From Mycobacteriales bacterium (GTDB lineage: Bacteria > Actinomycetota > Actinomycetes > JAFAQI01), in contig DASZRO010000031.1 of NCBI GenBank assembly GCA_035550055.1, positions 62,001-126,000 on the forward strand: a stretch of 64,000 bases of DNA, given 5' to 3'. How positions within the stretch are numbered: the first letter of the stretch is position 1; every line of letters begins with the position of its first letter. Positions 17,834-27,553 of this stretch are shown in pieces. Both the position numbers and the translations under genes were made by a program. The notes beneath the pieces were generated by a model. That model was not told the origin of the DNA and did no database searches. It was given only the letters and a program-made list of their open reading frames with translations.

Positions 17834-19199
17834 CTGTGGCGCGGGCGCGGCGGCCGTCCTGTGCGGATCGCTGCTGGCCACGCCGGTGGCCGCTGCATCG
17901 CTGCCGTCTCCGGAATGCCTGGCGCGGACCGCGCCGGTCCCGTCCGGACCGGCGACCCTCGTCAGCGACGTGGTGGTCAAGGGGTACGGCGGGCGCTTGC
18001 ACGACCTCACCCTGCGATCTCCGGCCGTCGGCAGCGACATCGGGGTGTACGTCTACCTGCCGAAACACTTCTCGCAACGCTCACCGCAGCGCTACCACGT
18101 GCTCTACCTGCTGCACGGATCAGGAGGCAGCGAGGTCGACTGGACCAAGAACGGTGCCGAGCAGATCCTCGCGGAAGCAGGGCCGAAGGCGCACCTGCCG
18201 TCGACGATCGTGGTGATGCCCGACGACGCACTCGAGGGCTACTACACGGACTGGTACGGCCGCGACCTGCTCAATCCGGCAGAGACCGTCGCACCCGGCT
18301 GGGCGACGTTCCAGATCCACGAGCTGATCCCGTACGTCGACTCGCACTACCCGACGATCGCCGCACGCCGTGGCCGGGCGATCGCCGGGCTGTCGATGGG
18401 CGGCTTCGGCGCGACCAGCCTCGCGGCCCGCAACCCGGGAATGTTCTCCGTCGTCGGCAGCTTCTCCGGCGCCGACGACATCGACTACGACGCGCCGTAC
18501 GAGGCCGTGATCCTCGAAGGCACCAGCCCGGTGTTCACCGGCGGCGTGCCGACCACTTGCATCTGGGGCGACCCCCTCACGCATCGGATCGGGTGGGAGT
18601 CCGCCGACCCGACCTATTTGGCCCCGGACCTCGCCGGCACTCGGCTCTACCTCGCCACCGGGAACGGCACACCGGGTCCGCTCGACGACCTGACGAACCC
18701 GACCGGCATCGCGACCGCGGCGGCTGGCGGCGCGGTGGAACTCGACATCAGCGAGATGAACGCGGGATTCGTGTCGGCGCTGAACGCCGCTCATGTCCCG
18801 CACACCGACTACTTCTACGGCGCCGGCACCCACAGCTGGGGCTACTGGGAACGTGACCTGCGAAGGTTCATCCCATTCCTGGTGCGGGGCTGGCGACACC
18901 CCGACCCCGCACCGTCGTCGTTCAGCGACCTCAGCGCGGCGACCCGCTTCACCGCGTGGGGCTGGACGTTCGTGGTGCACCGCTCGGTCGAGGAGTTCAC
19001 CTATCTGCGCGACGTCACTTCGCAGGGCTTCGAGGCCGCCGGCAGCGGCACGTTGCGCGCCACCGACCCGCACGGCCGGACGTTCACCGTCAGCCTCGGA
19101 TCGCACGCCGGCCAGCAGACCTCGTTCCCTTCCGGCGGCGCGCTTCCCGCCGGATGGACCTGGCGAAGAGTGGGACATCCCGGCGCGGATCGCGAATGA
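17814..19199 (+). CDS. secreted esterase (PF00756, esterase D / S-formylglutathione hydrolase type)
   Basis: A 461-residue exported alpha/beta hydrolase. A signal peptide (IRRSICGAGAAAVLCGSLLA, cleavage near PVAAAS) precedes the catalytic domain with YLLHGSGGSE oxyanion loop, nucleophile Ser in GLSMGGFGA (about residue 195), a likely acid after NGTPGPLDD, and catalytic His in GTHSWGYW. A C-terminal beta-rich domain of about 90 residues follows. GTG 17814 is the only start after an in-frame stop at 17805. Its stop overlaps the start of the DUF6351 gene (ATGA), so the two secreted hydrolases are made together. Confidence 0.82.
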   Translation: MGIRRSICGAGAAAVLCGSLLATPVAAASLPSPECLARTAPVPSGPATLVSDVVVKGYGGRLHDLTLRSPAVGSDIGVYVYLPKHFSQRSPQRYHVLYLLHGSGGSEVDWTKNGAEQILAEAGPKAHLPSTIVVMPDDALEGYYTDWYGRDLLNPAETVAPGWATFQIHELIPYVDSHYPTIAARRGRAIAGLSMGGFGATSLAARNPGMFSVVGSFSGADDIDYDAPYEAVILEGTSPVFTGGVPTTCIWGDPLTHRIGWESADPTYLAPDLAGTRLYLATGNGTPGPLDDLTNPTGIATAAAGGAVELDISEMNAGFVSALNAAHVPHTDYFYGAGTHSWGYWERDLRRFIPFLVRGWRHPDPAPSSFSDLSAATRFTAWGWTFVVHRSVEEFTYLRDVTSQGFEAAGSGTLRATDPHGRTFTVSLGSHAGQQTSFPSGGALPAGWTWRRVGHPGADRE

Positions 19200-21463
19200 A
19201 CTGCGGCTTCCGCGTGAAGCTTGTGCTGGTCGTCGGTTGCCTGGTCGCCGTCGCCACGCCCGCGGTCGCCCCAGCGACGCCCTTGTCGGGCCCGGCAGCG
19301 CCTCGGATCCTCGTCCTGTCGAGCAGACCCGCGTGGGTGTCCGGGCCGGATGCGCTCGTCGCCGTAGTGGTACCGACCTCCGCAGAGCTCGCCCACCTCA
19401 CGGTGCGCCTCGACGGCAGCAGTGTCGGTGACGAGTTGCGCACCGGGCGGCTCGGCGCGCTGCTCGCCGGCCTTCCCGACCCGCAACACCTCGGCCTGTC
19501 CCGGTCCGACCACGCGCTGATCGGCCTGGTGAGCCTGCGGGCCGGCGACCACACGTTGACGGCGTCGGTCCCGGGCCTCCCGCCAGTCACGCGGTCGTTG
19601 ACCGACTATCCGGACAGCGGTCCGATGTTCGCGGGCCCACAGGTCACGCCGTGGATCTGCAACGACGGCTCGACATCCGCCGACTGCGCGATGCCCGCCA
19701 CGTACCGCTACTACTACCTGCCCCTGACGGCCGCCGGCGCCGGCAACCAGCCGACCGTGGCCTCGCCACCTTCGTCCGACCAGTTCCTGCCCTACGACGT
19801 GGCCCATCCTCCGCTGGCGGCAACGGTCGCACGGACGACGACCGACGAGGGCGTCTCGGTGCCCTTCGTCGTACGGGTCGAGACGGGAGTGATCGACCGC
19901 GACACCTACCAGGTCGCGGTGCTGGCGGCACCTGGCCGCTCGACGGCACCCTGGCACGCGTTTGCGGCGTGGGACCACAAGCTCGACATCGAGGTCGGGG
20001 GCGACTGCCGCCCTTGGCACGACCAGGCGGCCGGGTTGCCGGTCTTCGACGCGCACGCGCTGGCGCGGGGTTACGCCGTGGCGACCGGTGGCCTCGAGAC
20101 GCTCGGTGACAGCTGCAATCCGGTCGTCGCTGCCGAGGCCATCGCGATGCTCGAAACGCACATCGTCGACGAGTACGGGTTGATCCGCTACACGATCGGC
20201 GAAGGATGCTCCGGCGGTTCGATCGTGCTCAACGCGGTGGCGTCGAACTACCCGGGGTTGGTGAACGGACTGCTGCTGATGTGCAGCTTCCCTGACGTCT
20301 GGCAGGTGGCACAGCAGGCCGAGGACTGCCATCTCCTCGATCGCGTCTTCGACCAGCACCCACTGCAGTGGTCGACGATCGCGCAGGACGACGTCACGGG
20401 CTTCCTGTCGCCGACGACGTGTCGCGGCTTCTTCGACGGACCGCAAGGAAGCGTCTCGGCACGAGTTCCGGACTACGCACAGTCGCTGTTCGACCCCGCG
20501 GTCGCTGCCGACTGCACCGCTGAGCACGACCCCGGGTGGGTCTACGACGCGTCGACCAACCCCGCCGGCACGCGATGCACCTTGCAGGACTACCAGGTCG
20601 CGATCTGGGGCCGGCGGCCGCGTGCCGTGTGGTCAGCCGCCGAGCGACGGATCGGCCACGGGTTCGCGAACCGGCCGTTCGACAACGTCGGGGTGCAGTA
20701 CGGCCTCGAAGCACTCGACCGCCACCAGATCTCCATCACCCAGTTCCTCTCCCTCAACCGGGAGGTCGGTGGGCTGGACATCGACTGGAACCACACCCGC
20801 TCACGCAGCGTCGCCGACCACCACGCGCTGGTCGTCGCCTACCGCACGGGTCAGGTCCTCGACCCGCACGCCGAGTCTCGGGTGCCGATCTTCGACATCC
20901 GCGGACACGACAACGAGGAGATTCACCTCGACATCGACAGCTACGTCGAGCGCGCGCGGCTGCAGGCGGCGACCGGGAGTCACCGCAACGAGGTGCTCTG
21001 GTTCGATCTGGGCGAGTACGCGGTCGACCCCACCATCACGGCGCGCGCCTTCGACCGTCTCGACGCGTGGCTCGGCGCGGTGGAGCGTGACGAATCCGGA
21101 CGCACCCTGCGCGCCAAGGTCGCCGCGGACCGCCCGGCCGGCGTCGTCGACGAGTGCTGGCTGGCCGAACGACCCGTCACTTCCGGTGCCGAGTGCCGCC
21201 GGCTGTTCGTCCACGGCACCGATCCCCGGATCGCCGCCGGCGGGCCGCTGCAGGACAACGTGCTGAAGTGCCGTTTGATCGCACCGCGACGGGCCGACTA
21301 CGCGGTGCGCTTCTCGAAGGCGCAGTGGAGGCAACTGCGGGCGATCTTCCCGGGCGGCGTCTGCAACGACCAGGTTCCAGGGGTCGGCGCACGGGCCTCG
21401 ATGACCTGGCCGACGTTCGGAGGTGCCCGGCTGGCCCGCAACGACACTGCTCCATCCGGCTGA
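19196..21463 (+). CDS. secreted DUF6351 family hydrolase
   Basis: A 755-residue protein with a signal peptide (VKLVLVVGCLVAVATPAVA) and a large domain like DUF6351, a poorly studied alpha/beta-hydrolase-related family. The probable nucleophile is Ser in EGCSGGSIVLNAVASNYPGL (about residue 339). Further family-like motifs are PDVWQVAQQAEDCHLL, PVFDAHALARGYAV and IFDIRGHDNEEIHLD. Pairs of Cys suggest disulfides outside the cell. It overlaps the esterase stop by 4 bases and probably shares its substrate class (polyester or plant ester), which is inference. Confidence 0.72.
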   Translation: MNCGFRVKLVLVVGCLVAVATPAVAPATPLSGPAAPRILVLSSRPAWVSGPDALVAVVVPTSAELAHLTVRLDGSSVGDELRTGRLGALLAGLPDPQHLGLSRSDHALIGLVSLRAGDHTLTASVPGLPPVTRSLTDYPDSGPMFAGPQVTPWICNDGSTSADCAMPATYRYYYLPLTAAGAGNQPTVASPPSSDQFLPYDVAHPPLAATVARTTTDEGVSVPFVVRVETGVIDRDTYQVAVLAAPGRSTAPWHAFAAWDHKLDIEVGGDCRPWHDQAAGLPVFDAHALARGYAVATGGLETLGDSCNPVVAAEAIAMLETHIVDEYGLIRYTIGEGCSGGSIVLNAVASNYPGLVNGLLLMCSFPDVWQVAQQAEDCHLLDRVFDQHPLQWSTIAQDDVTGFLSPTTCRGFFDGPQGSVSARVPDYAQSLFDPAVAADCTAEHDPGWVYDASTNPAGTRCTLQDYQVAIWGRRPRAVWSAAERRIGHGFANRPFDNVGVQYGLEALDRHQISITQFLSLNREVGGLDIDWNHTRSRSVADHHALVVAYRTGQVLDPHAESRVPIFDIRGHDNEEIHLDIDSYVERARLQAATGSHRNEVLWFDLGEYAVDPTITARAFDRLDAWLGAVERDESGRTLRAKVAADRPAGVVDECWLAERPVTSGAECRRLFVHGTDPRIAAGGPLQDNVLKCRLIAPRRADYAVRFSKAQWRQLRAIFPGGVCNDQVPGVGARASMTWPTFGGARLARNDTAPSG

Positions 21464-21504
21464 ATCAGTGCTTAGGTGAGGCGTGCGGTGGGCATGGGGA
21501 GCCA

Positions 21505-22509
21505 GTGACGCGGGCGGAGCTCTTGGTGCCCGCGGGCGCCAACGGGGTCAGAACCGCGCGCCGGATGACCGCCGAGACGTTGCGCAAGCTCCCCGACGAT
21601 CTCCTCGCCGACGCTGAGATCGTGGTCACCGAGCTCGTCACCAACGCCGTCCTGCACGGTGCGCCACCGATCGTGCTGCGAGTCAGCGGTCGCCGGGAAC
21701 GCGTGCGGATCGAGGTCGTCGACTGCGGCCGCAACGTCCCGTTGCGGCTCCACCGCGGCGTCGACGGCATGACGGGGCGAGGCATCGCCGTCGTCGAAGC
21801 GCTGTCGAACACGTGGGGTGTCGAGCCTTCCGGCACCGGCAAGGTCGTCTTCGCCGAGCTCGGCCGCCCTCGACGGCGGCCGACCCGCAACAGCGCTCGT
21901 GGCAACCCCGACGCCTTGCGCGCCGCGTGGTCGGCGGAAGACGCCGTCCGCAGGTACGAGGTCCAGCTCGGTTTCGTGCCGACCGCTCTGCTGGTCGCCG
22001 CCAAGGCGCACATCGACAACATCGTCCGGGAGCTCGCCCTGATCCGGGCCGGCGCCGACGGGGAGCTCGGCCTGCCGTCGAAGACGGTCGACCTGCTGTT
22101 GCGCGCCACTGAAGACTTCGGCGAGGCGCGCAACGAGATCAAGCGCCAAGCCGTCGACGCGGCCCGTCGTGGGGATGCCTTCACCGATCTCACCCTCCAC
22201 CTGCCGCTGTCGGCGGCCAACGCCGGGTTGCGCTACCTCATGGCGCTCGACGAGGCCGACCGCCAGGCGCGAGCCGCGCGGCTGCTCACCGTGGCGGCAC
22301 CGCCGTCGCATCGCGTCTTCCGCGAGTGGTACGTCCGGGGTCTCGCCGACCAGCTGGTCGCGGCCAGTCATCACCAGGCGCGGCCCCCGCTGCAGCCGTT
22401 CTCCCTCGCACTTGCGATCGAGTTCGACCGGATCGGGGGTGCTCCGGGCGCGACCGCCGAAGGCGCCGACGAGGTGTACTTCCGGCACGTCGACGGTGGC
22501 CACGAATGA
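21505..22509 (+). CDS. RsbW-like ATP-binding protein with extra C-terminal helical domain
   Basis: A 334-residue protein. Residues 1-125 are a HATPase_c_2 (anti-sigma/serine kinase) domain: N-box ELVTNAVLHGAPP, G1 box DCGRNVP, and TGRGIAVVEALSNTWG. The remaining ~200 residues are helical (AHIDNIVRELALIRAGAD; EIKRQAVDAARRGDAFTD; HRVFREWYVRGLADQLV), a region I do not connect to a characterised domain. GTG 21505 follows GGGGAG. The stop overlaps the start of the SpoIIE phosphatase (ATGA), forming a partner-switching kinase/phosphatase pair; no STAS antagonist or sigma gene is nearby. Confidence 0.78.
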   Translation: MTRAELLVPAGANGVRTARRMTAETLRKLPDDLLADAEIVVTELVTNAVLHGAPPIVLRVSGRRERVRIEVVDCGRNVPLRLHRGVDGMTGRGIAVVEALSNTWGVEPSGTGKVVFAELGRPRRRPTRNSARGNPDALRAAWSAEDAVRRYEVQLGFVPTALLVAAKAHIDNIVRELALIRAGADGELGLPSKTVDLLLRATEDFGEARNEIKRQAVDAARRGDAFTDLTLHLPLSAANAGLRYLMALDEADRQARAARLLTVAAPPSHRVFREWYVRGLADQLVAASHHQARPPLQPFSLALAIEFDRIGGAPGATAEGADEVYFRHVDGGHE

Positions 22510-24167
22510 CCGGCCGCAGCTGGGCCCGGCTCAGCGCGCTCGTGCTCGCGCTCGTGCTGGCGCTCACCGCGTTCGGGACCTGGGCGGTGCGAGACGTCGT
22601 CCACAGCCAGGAGAAGCAGCTGTTGCGGGAACGCGGCAACGAGGTCGGCTTGGTGTTGAAAGAGGCCGTCGACTCACTGTCGAGCGAGCTCCGCACGGTC
22701 GGAGGCGTGCTGCAGGCGACGGACAGCTCGCCGGCGGCGTTTCGGCGGGCGAGCGCTGCGCTCGTCGCCGCCTCGCACGGCAAGGACAGCATCGCGTTGT
22801 TCCAACGCTCGCCCGCCGGCTTCCGGGCGAGACTGGTCGACGGCCAGGCGTTCACCGTCGGCCAGCAGCCCAGCGGCTCGCTCACCGACGTGCTGAGCCG
22901 CGCGGCAACGGTGGGCGCCGTCATCCCGACCGCGGTCATGGGTGCCGGGGCCGACCGCACCCTCGGCTTCGCACTCGGCCCGCCGGCCACCTCGCAGGCG
23001 ACCGTCCTCTACCTGCAGCTGCCACTCGGGCCGCTCGGGCCGCCACGCGAAGCAGACACCGCACCGTTCCACGAGCTTCATGTCGTGCTGTACGGCAGTC
23101 CCACTCCGATTGCGTCTCAGGCTCTGGTGGCCACCACCGACGAGTTCCCGCTTCGCGGCGACGTACGCACGGTCGAAGTCCCCGCCGGCGCGGCGACCTG
23201 GTCGCTGCAGGTCAGCGCGGTGCACCCGCTGGTCGGCGGTGCCGCCGCCAACGCGCAGTGGCTGACCCTCGGCGCCGGCATCGCGCTCGCCGTGCTGCTC
23301 GCACTCGTCGTGGAGATCGAGAGCCGGCGGCGGCGTAGCGCGCTCGCGCTGTACCGCAACGAGCACGAGCTCGCCGAGGCGCTGCAACGCAGCCTGCTGC
23401 CCGAGCTACCGGCCGTTGCCGGCCTCGAGCTCGCCGCCCGCTACCTGCCGGGATCCTCGGGCCAGCAGGTCGGTGGCAACTGGTACGACGTGTTCGAGCT
23501 CGACGGCGGCTACGTGGGCCTGGTCATCGGCGACGTGCTCGGCCACGACATCGAGGCGGCGGTGCTGATGTCGCGGGTGCAGACCGCACTGCGTGCTCAC
23601 GCGCTCGTCGGCGAGGAACCGGCGGCCGTTCTCGACCGGCTGGACCAGCTCGTCAAGTCGTTGCAGACCGACCGGCTCGTCACCGTCTTCTACGGCCTGC
23701 TCGCCCCGCCGGACGCCGCCGGCAACCGGAGCCTCACCTTCGCCAACGCCGGGCATCCGCCGCCGCTGTTGCACGACGCTCGCACCGGCACCCGCGAGAT
23801 CGACGAGGCCGACTCGATCCTGCTGGGCGTTCCGGTGACGACATCCGACGCCCGAGCCCAGCAGACCATCACCGTCGGCCCCGACGCCACGCTGGTCTTC
23901 TACACCGACGGCTTGGTCGAGATCCCGGGCCAGTCGCTCACCGACCTGATCGCCAACCTGCGCAGCACCGTCACCGCCGAGGTACCGAACGCGACGGCGG
24001 AACAGGTCTGCGAACGGCTGGTGGCGCGGATCCATCCGGCGGCGCGCCGCGACGACGTAGCCCTACTTGTCGTCCAGCTTCCTTCCGCCACACTGTCGGG
24101 GTGCTCGCGCTCCGACGAGTCTTCGCAGCCGCAACTTTTGCAGCCTGCTGCACCCTCTCCGGGATAG
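22506..24167 (+). CDS. membrane-anchored SpoIIE/RsbU-type PP2C phosphatase with extracytoplasmic sensor
   Basis: A 553-residue protein. The first helix (ALVLALVLALTAFGTWAV, ~10-28) and a second (LTLGAGIALAVLLALVV, ~253-270) flank a ~220-residue extracytoplasmic domain of CHASE-like layout (QEKQLLRERGNEVGLVLKEA). The C-terminal SpoIIE domain has the metal-binding motifs GGNWYDVFEL, VIGDVLGHDIEAA, FANAGHPPPLL, YTDGLVE and RDDVALL. It should dephosphorylate an anti-anti-sigma factor in response to an outside signal, opposing the kinase just upstream. The 3' end overlaps the next gene by 67 bases. Confidence 0.87.
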   Translation: MTGRSWARLSALVLALVLALTAFGTWAVRDVVHSQEKQLLRERGNEVGLVLKEAVDSLSSELRTVGGVLQATDSSPAAFRRASAALVAASHGKDSIALFQRSPAGFRARLVDGQAFTVGQQPSGSLTDVLSRAATVGAVIPTAVMGAGADRTLGFALGPPATSQATVLYLQLPLGPLGPPREADTAPFHELHVVLYGSPTPIASQALVATTDEFPLRGDVRTVEVPAGAATWSLQVSAVHPLVGGAAANAQWLTLGAGIALAVLLALVVEIESRRRRSALALYRNEHELAEALQRSLLPELPAVAGLELAARYLPGSSGQQVGGNWYDVFELDGGYVGLVIGDVLGHDIEAAVLMSRVQTALRAHALVGEEPAAVLDRLDQLVKSLQTDRLVTVFYGLLAPPDAAGNRSLTFANAGHPPPLLHDARTGTREIDEADSILLGVPVTTSDARAQQTITVGPDATLVFYTDGLVEIPGQSLTDLIANLRSTVTAEVPNATAEQVCERLVARIHPAARRDDVALLVVQLPSATLSGCSRSDESSQPQLLQPAAPSPG

Positions 24168-25018
24168 ATGCTGCGGTCGCGACGACACCGACGCCTCAGG
24201 CAGGCTTCTGGTGGGTCGCCGAGCCCGTCGCCGGACTGATCCCAGTGCCCGGCGTTCCCGCCGGTGGGCTCTACGTGGCGTCGGCGCCCACCGGTGCGCA
24301 AGCCGAGTCGGCGATCCGGATCGCGCTGCCCGCCGGCGCCGAGACCGTGCGCCTGACGCTGCACGTCGCGGCACTGAACCGGATCAACGCACCGGTCGTC
24401 GTCGGCTATCCCGCAACCGGGGACTGGCCGACCGGCGGCCCGCAACCCTGGACGGCCCGCCCGGCGTACCGGAGCAACGCGGCGCCCGCGGTCGGGATCT
24501 TCGCCCCCGGGAACAAGACGATGACGATCACCTTCCCGGCCAGCGAAGCGACCGCCGGCATCGTCCTCGTCCCGGGGTCGAGCCAGATGTTGGCGCCGAC
24601 GTTCACGGTCTCTTTCGCGCCGCCTACGTCGGCTGACGTGGCGGTGCGCGGCGCAACGAGGCCCGGCTCACCGCGGCCGACCACCGCCCCGCAAACGCAT
24701 CGCCCGACGACCTCGCCGGCCGCCAACAACCGGCCGTCGCACTCGCCGTCGCCGTCGCGGTCGTCCTCGGCCAGGCCGGCAAGAACCTCGCGGCCCCGGC
24801 CACGACCGACGGCGTCGACGACAAGCCCGCAGCGCGCCAGCACGAGTCCCAGCAGCCCGGCGCGCCCCGCGCCGTCCCGGCCGCCGACGGCGGTCGCCGC
24901 CGACCACACCGGCTCCAGCCACGACGGCCGTGACGTTGCGATTGCCGTGAGCGTCGCGGTCGTCGTGGCAGCCGCCGCGATGTCGCTGCTGTTGCGCCGG
25001 CGGCACCCCCGCGGGTGA
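24101..25018 (+). CDS. secreted/surface protein with S/T/P-rich stalk and C-terminal membrane anchor
   Basis: A 305-residue protein with a signal peptide (RRVFAAATFAACCTLSGI), a globular beta-rich domain (~35-180), a long Ser/Thr/Pro/Arg-rich stalk (~185-270) and a C-terminal helix (VAIAVSVAVVVAAAAMSLLL) followed by RRRHPRG. No LPXTG sorting motif is seen, so anchoring is by the helix. The stalk is the kind that spans the cell wall. GTG 24101 lies inside the phosphatase gene, an unusually long 67-base overlap. No family recognised. Confidence 0.65.
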   Translation: MLALRRVFAAATFAACCTLSGIDAAVATTPTPQAGFWWVAEPVAGLIPVPGVPAGGLYVASAPTGAQAESAIRIALPAGAETVRLTLHVAALNRINAPVVVGYPATGDWPTGGPQPWTARPAYRSNAAPAVGIFAPGNKTMTITFPASEATAGIVLVPGSSQMLAPTFTVSFAPPTSADVAVRGATRPGSPRPTTAPQTHRPTTSPAANNRPSHSPSPSRSSSARPARTSRPRPRPTASTTSPQRASTSPSSPARPAPSRPPTAVAADHTGSSHDGRDVAIAVSVAVVVAAAAMSLLLRRRHPRG

Positions 25019-25051
25019 AGGAGCGCACGGCCGCGCAGCGAATCAGAACCG

Positions 25052-27553
25052 GTGCACACGTCTGCCCGGTTCTCCGCCGTGGTCGTCGGGGTGATCGCCG
25101 TCGTCGTGCCGGCGTCGGCGTCACGTCACCACCCCGCTCCGCGCCTCGCTGACCGTCCGCGCGCGATCGCGACCGTGGACGTGTCCTCGTTTGCGACCCA
25201 GCCGGTCGTCCTCACCGGAGCGGACTTCCCCACCTGGTCGAGCGGTCCGGAGGTGACGGCCCGGGTGCCGCAGCTGCCCAACTACTACGGTGTCGCCAAC
25301 ACCCAGTCGTGGCTGCCGAAGCAGCTGCGCAGCGCCTGCTACCAGCCACACCCGAAGCCGGACGTGAACGGGTATGTCGACCCCGACCACGACGACCACA
25401 ACTGTTTCCAGCCCAGCCAGCTCCCGATCCGCACCCTGCTGCCCGGCGTCGCGACGGCCAGCCTGCGGGGCTACGCGTGGAACGGAAAGCGGTTCGTCCA
25501 GATCCCGTTCCAGGTCGACCCGATGTGGACGCACTACATCTCGAACAACGCGTCCGGCTTCGCGGTGTACTCGGGCACGGACCAGTTCCTGACCTACTCC
25601 TTCGACCACGAGCCGTTCCTCGACACGACGAACGCGGCGCTGCCGGCGGACTGCGACCCGGGCAAGGACGCGGCGACACCGGGCTGCATCCCGCCGGGCC
25701 CGCATCAGCTCGCGCAGGCCGGCATCGTCTGCCGGGCGAAACCGGCCAACGGATTGCCGGACCCCACCCCCGACCCCAATCGCGGGTTGATCGACACCGA
25801 CCAGCTCGCGTTCATGGCGCGTGACGCGGCAGCAGCCGCGCCGCGCGACGCCCGGCTGCCGACCGGCATCGTCTCGGCCAACCAGGTCGCCGTCGTCGAC
25901 CCGGGCACCGGCCAGACCCGCTACGCCTACGTGATGGAGTCCGCGACCGGCGCCCACGGCCACCGCTGGGCGGTGCCGATGCGCTACACCGCGAAGAACT
26001 CGCCGTACGTCCGCTACACGCCCGACCCGGACGCGGACACGATGGTCTACTCGCAGAGCTCGTACGGCGACTACGGCAACGCGCCGTACGGGCCTGTGTG
26101 CACGCCCGACGGACAAGCGGTCATCGGGCAGGGCTTCCGCTACAACAGCCGCCACGACGTCGTCCTCGACCCCAAGACCTACGTCCAGCGGCGCACCCTC
26201 GACAACGCGACGGTGACCACGCCGCGCTACCGATTCCGCTACGACGGGCGGTGGCTGATGGACGACCTGCAGGTGTCGAAAGACGACCGCGGCTTCACCA
26301 AGGGTGACTACGGCCCGAGCCTGATCGACCGCTTCAAGGCGCGTGCGTTCCAGCAGTCGCCGGCCGGGCAGACGCCGTGCTGCGGGTACGAGGACGAGCA
26401 GAACAACTGGGGTGGCTCGTCGATGACGATGGGGATCAGGGTCGGCCCGGTTCGCGACATCCGGGTGACGTGGGGCTCGGACTCCGGCACGAACGTCACG
26501 CGGACCGACATCTTCTACCCGTACTCGATCGTCCACGACTACGGCATGCGGGTGCATCCGATCCCGCCGCTGGACGGCATCTACACCCAGTGGGACATGG
26601 CGGCCGGGGAGATCACCCGCTACTACAACCCGTACAACCCCAAGGGTGTGCCGGTCGAAGGCATCAACCCGGTGCTCTACGGCGACATCAACGCCCACAT
26701 CGGCCCGGACGGCATCTCCGAGTCGAGCAACGACGAGCTGGGCCGGATCGAGAAGTCCCTCACCGGGGGCAAGCCGCTGACGATCGGCAACCCGAACGAC
26801 GCGAAATGCACCTCCGACGCGTGCGTCTACGGGTCGTTCAACCTGCCCGACGTGACGTTTTCCGGAGTGGTCCCGGAGGCACTGTCGTGGGAGGAGATGA
26901 CGGGTCCCGCCGGCACGATGGTCGAGAAGTGGGGGCTGTCCCAGAACCAGCCGCTGTCCCCGGGTGACGTGCAGGGCCTGCTCGTCGCGCAGCCGTACTA
27001 CGTCGACGACTCGTGCTTCGACGACGGGACGGGTGACAACCCCGGCCCGCATGTGGCGTTGCGCAGCCCGGACGAGCCCACGACCTGGGGCTTCGCCGAC
27101 ATCGACGGCAAGCCCGTGGCACAGACCCCGGCGCCGGCGACCGAGCATCGTTATCACGGTGTCGTCCACGACGACGGCGCCACGTATCGCGGCGATGAGG
27201 TCTACCAGCGGCGGTGCTGGAACCACACGCGTTCCGGCGCGCCGTACAACATCCCGGGCACGGCGACCTTCGACGCCTCGAAGCCGGTCCAGCGGCCCGA
27301 TCCCGCCCCCGACCCGAGCTTCGGCCCGCAAGGCGACGTGCGCTATCTGCAAGGAGACGTCGCGACGCACGGGCTGCACATGCTCGTCGTCGCCGAAAGC
27401 GACAACGCGGAGCTCACCGTCCCCGTCGACGAGATCGACGCCGAGGACAACCAGCTGATCCTTCCGCCAGGAGTCGGCAACGTCGGCGACGCCGCCTCAC
27501 GTGCCTACCTGCTGCCGATCACCACAGCCGTCGTCACCCCGTGGATCGGCTGA
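25052..27553 (+). CDS. large secreted protein of unknown family
   Basis: An 833-residue protein with an N-terminal signal-like segment (FSAVVVGVIAVVVPASAS). It is rich in Tyr, Trp, Asp and Pro and has scattered Cys (QTPCCGYEDEQNNWGG, CTSDACVYGS, DDSCFDDGTGDN, QRRCWNH), typical of a beta-rich disulfide-bonded extracellular protein. Long acidic and aromatic motifs such as FYPYSIVHDYGMRVHPIPPL may line a carbohydrate or metal site, but I do not recognise a domain. GTG 25052 starts the exported form. The 3' end overlaps the converging OsmC gene by 20 bases. Confidence 0.65.
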   Translation: MHTSARFSAVVVGVIAVVVPASASRHHPAPRLADRPRAIATVDVSSFATQPVVLTGADFPTWSSGPEVTARVPQLPNYYGVANTQSWLPKQLRSACYQPHPKPDVNGYVDPDHDDHNCFQPSQLPIRTLLPGVATASLRGYAWNGKRFVQIPFQVDPMWTHYISNNASGFAVYSGTDQFLTYSFDHEPFLDTTNAALPADCDPGKDAATPGCIPPGPHQLAQAGIVCRAKPANGLPDPTPDPNRGLIDTDQLAFMARDAAAAAPRDARLPTGIVSANQVAVVDPGTGQTRYAYVMESATGAHGHRWAVPMRYTAKNSPYVRYTPDPDADTMVYSQSSYGDYGNAPYGPVCTPDGQAVIGQGFRYNSRHDVVLDPKTYVQRRTLDNATVTTPRYRFRYDGRWLMDDLQVSKDDRGFTKGDYGPSLIDRFKARAFQQSPAGQTPCCGYEDEQNNWGGSSMTMGIRVGPVRDIRVTWGSDSGTNVTRTDIFYPYSIVHDYGMRVHPIPPLDGIYTQWDMAAGEITRYYNPYNPKGVPVEGINPVLYGDINAHIGPDGISESSNDELGRIEKSLTGGKPLTIGNPNDAKCTSDACVYGSFNLPDVTFSGVVPEALSWEEMTGPAGTMVEKWGLSQNQPLSPGDVQGLLVAQPYYVDDSCFDDGTGDNPGPHVALRSPDEPTTWGFADIDGKPVAQTPAPATEHRYHGVVHDDGATYRGDEVYQRRCWNHTRSGAPYNIPGTATFDASKPVQRPDPAPDPSFGPQGDVRYLQGDVATHGLHMLVVAESDNAELTVPVDEIDAEDNQLILPPGVGNVGDAASRAYLLPITTAVVTPWIG

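Noticed and set aside
26380-26420. Cys-Cys and CGYED sequence in the large secreted protein as a haem or copper motif
   Set aside because: No C-x2-C-H and no known copper-ligand spacing; could simply be disulfides.
25121-27379. 752-codon open frame on the minus strand opposite the unknown secreted protein
   Set aside because: Arg/Val/Gly-rich shadow; the plus-strand frame has a signal peptide, spaced cysteines and balanced composition.
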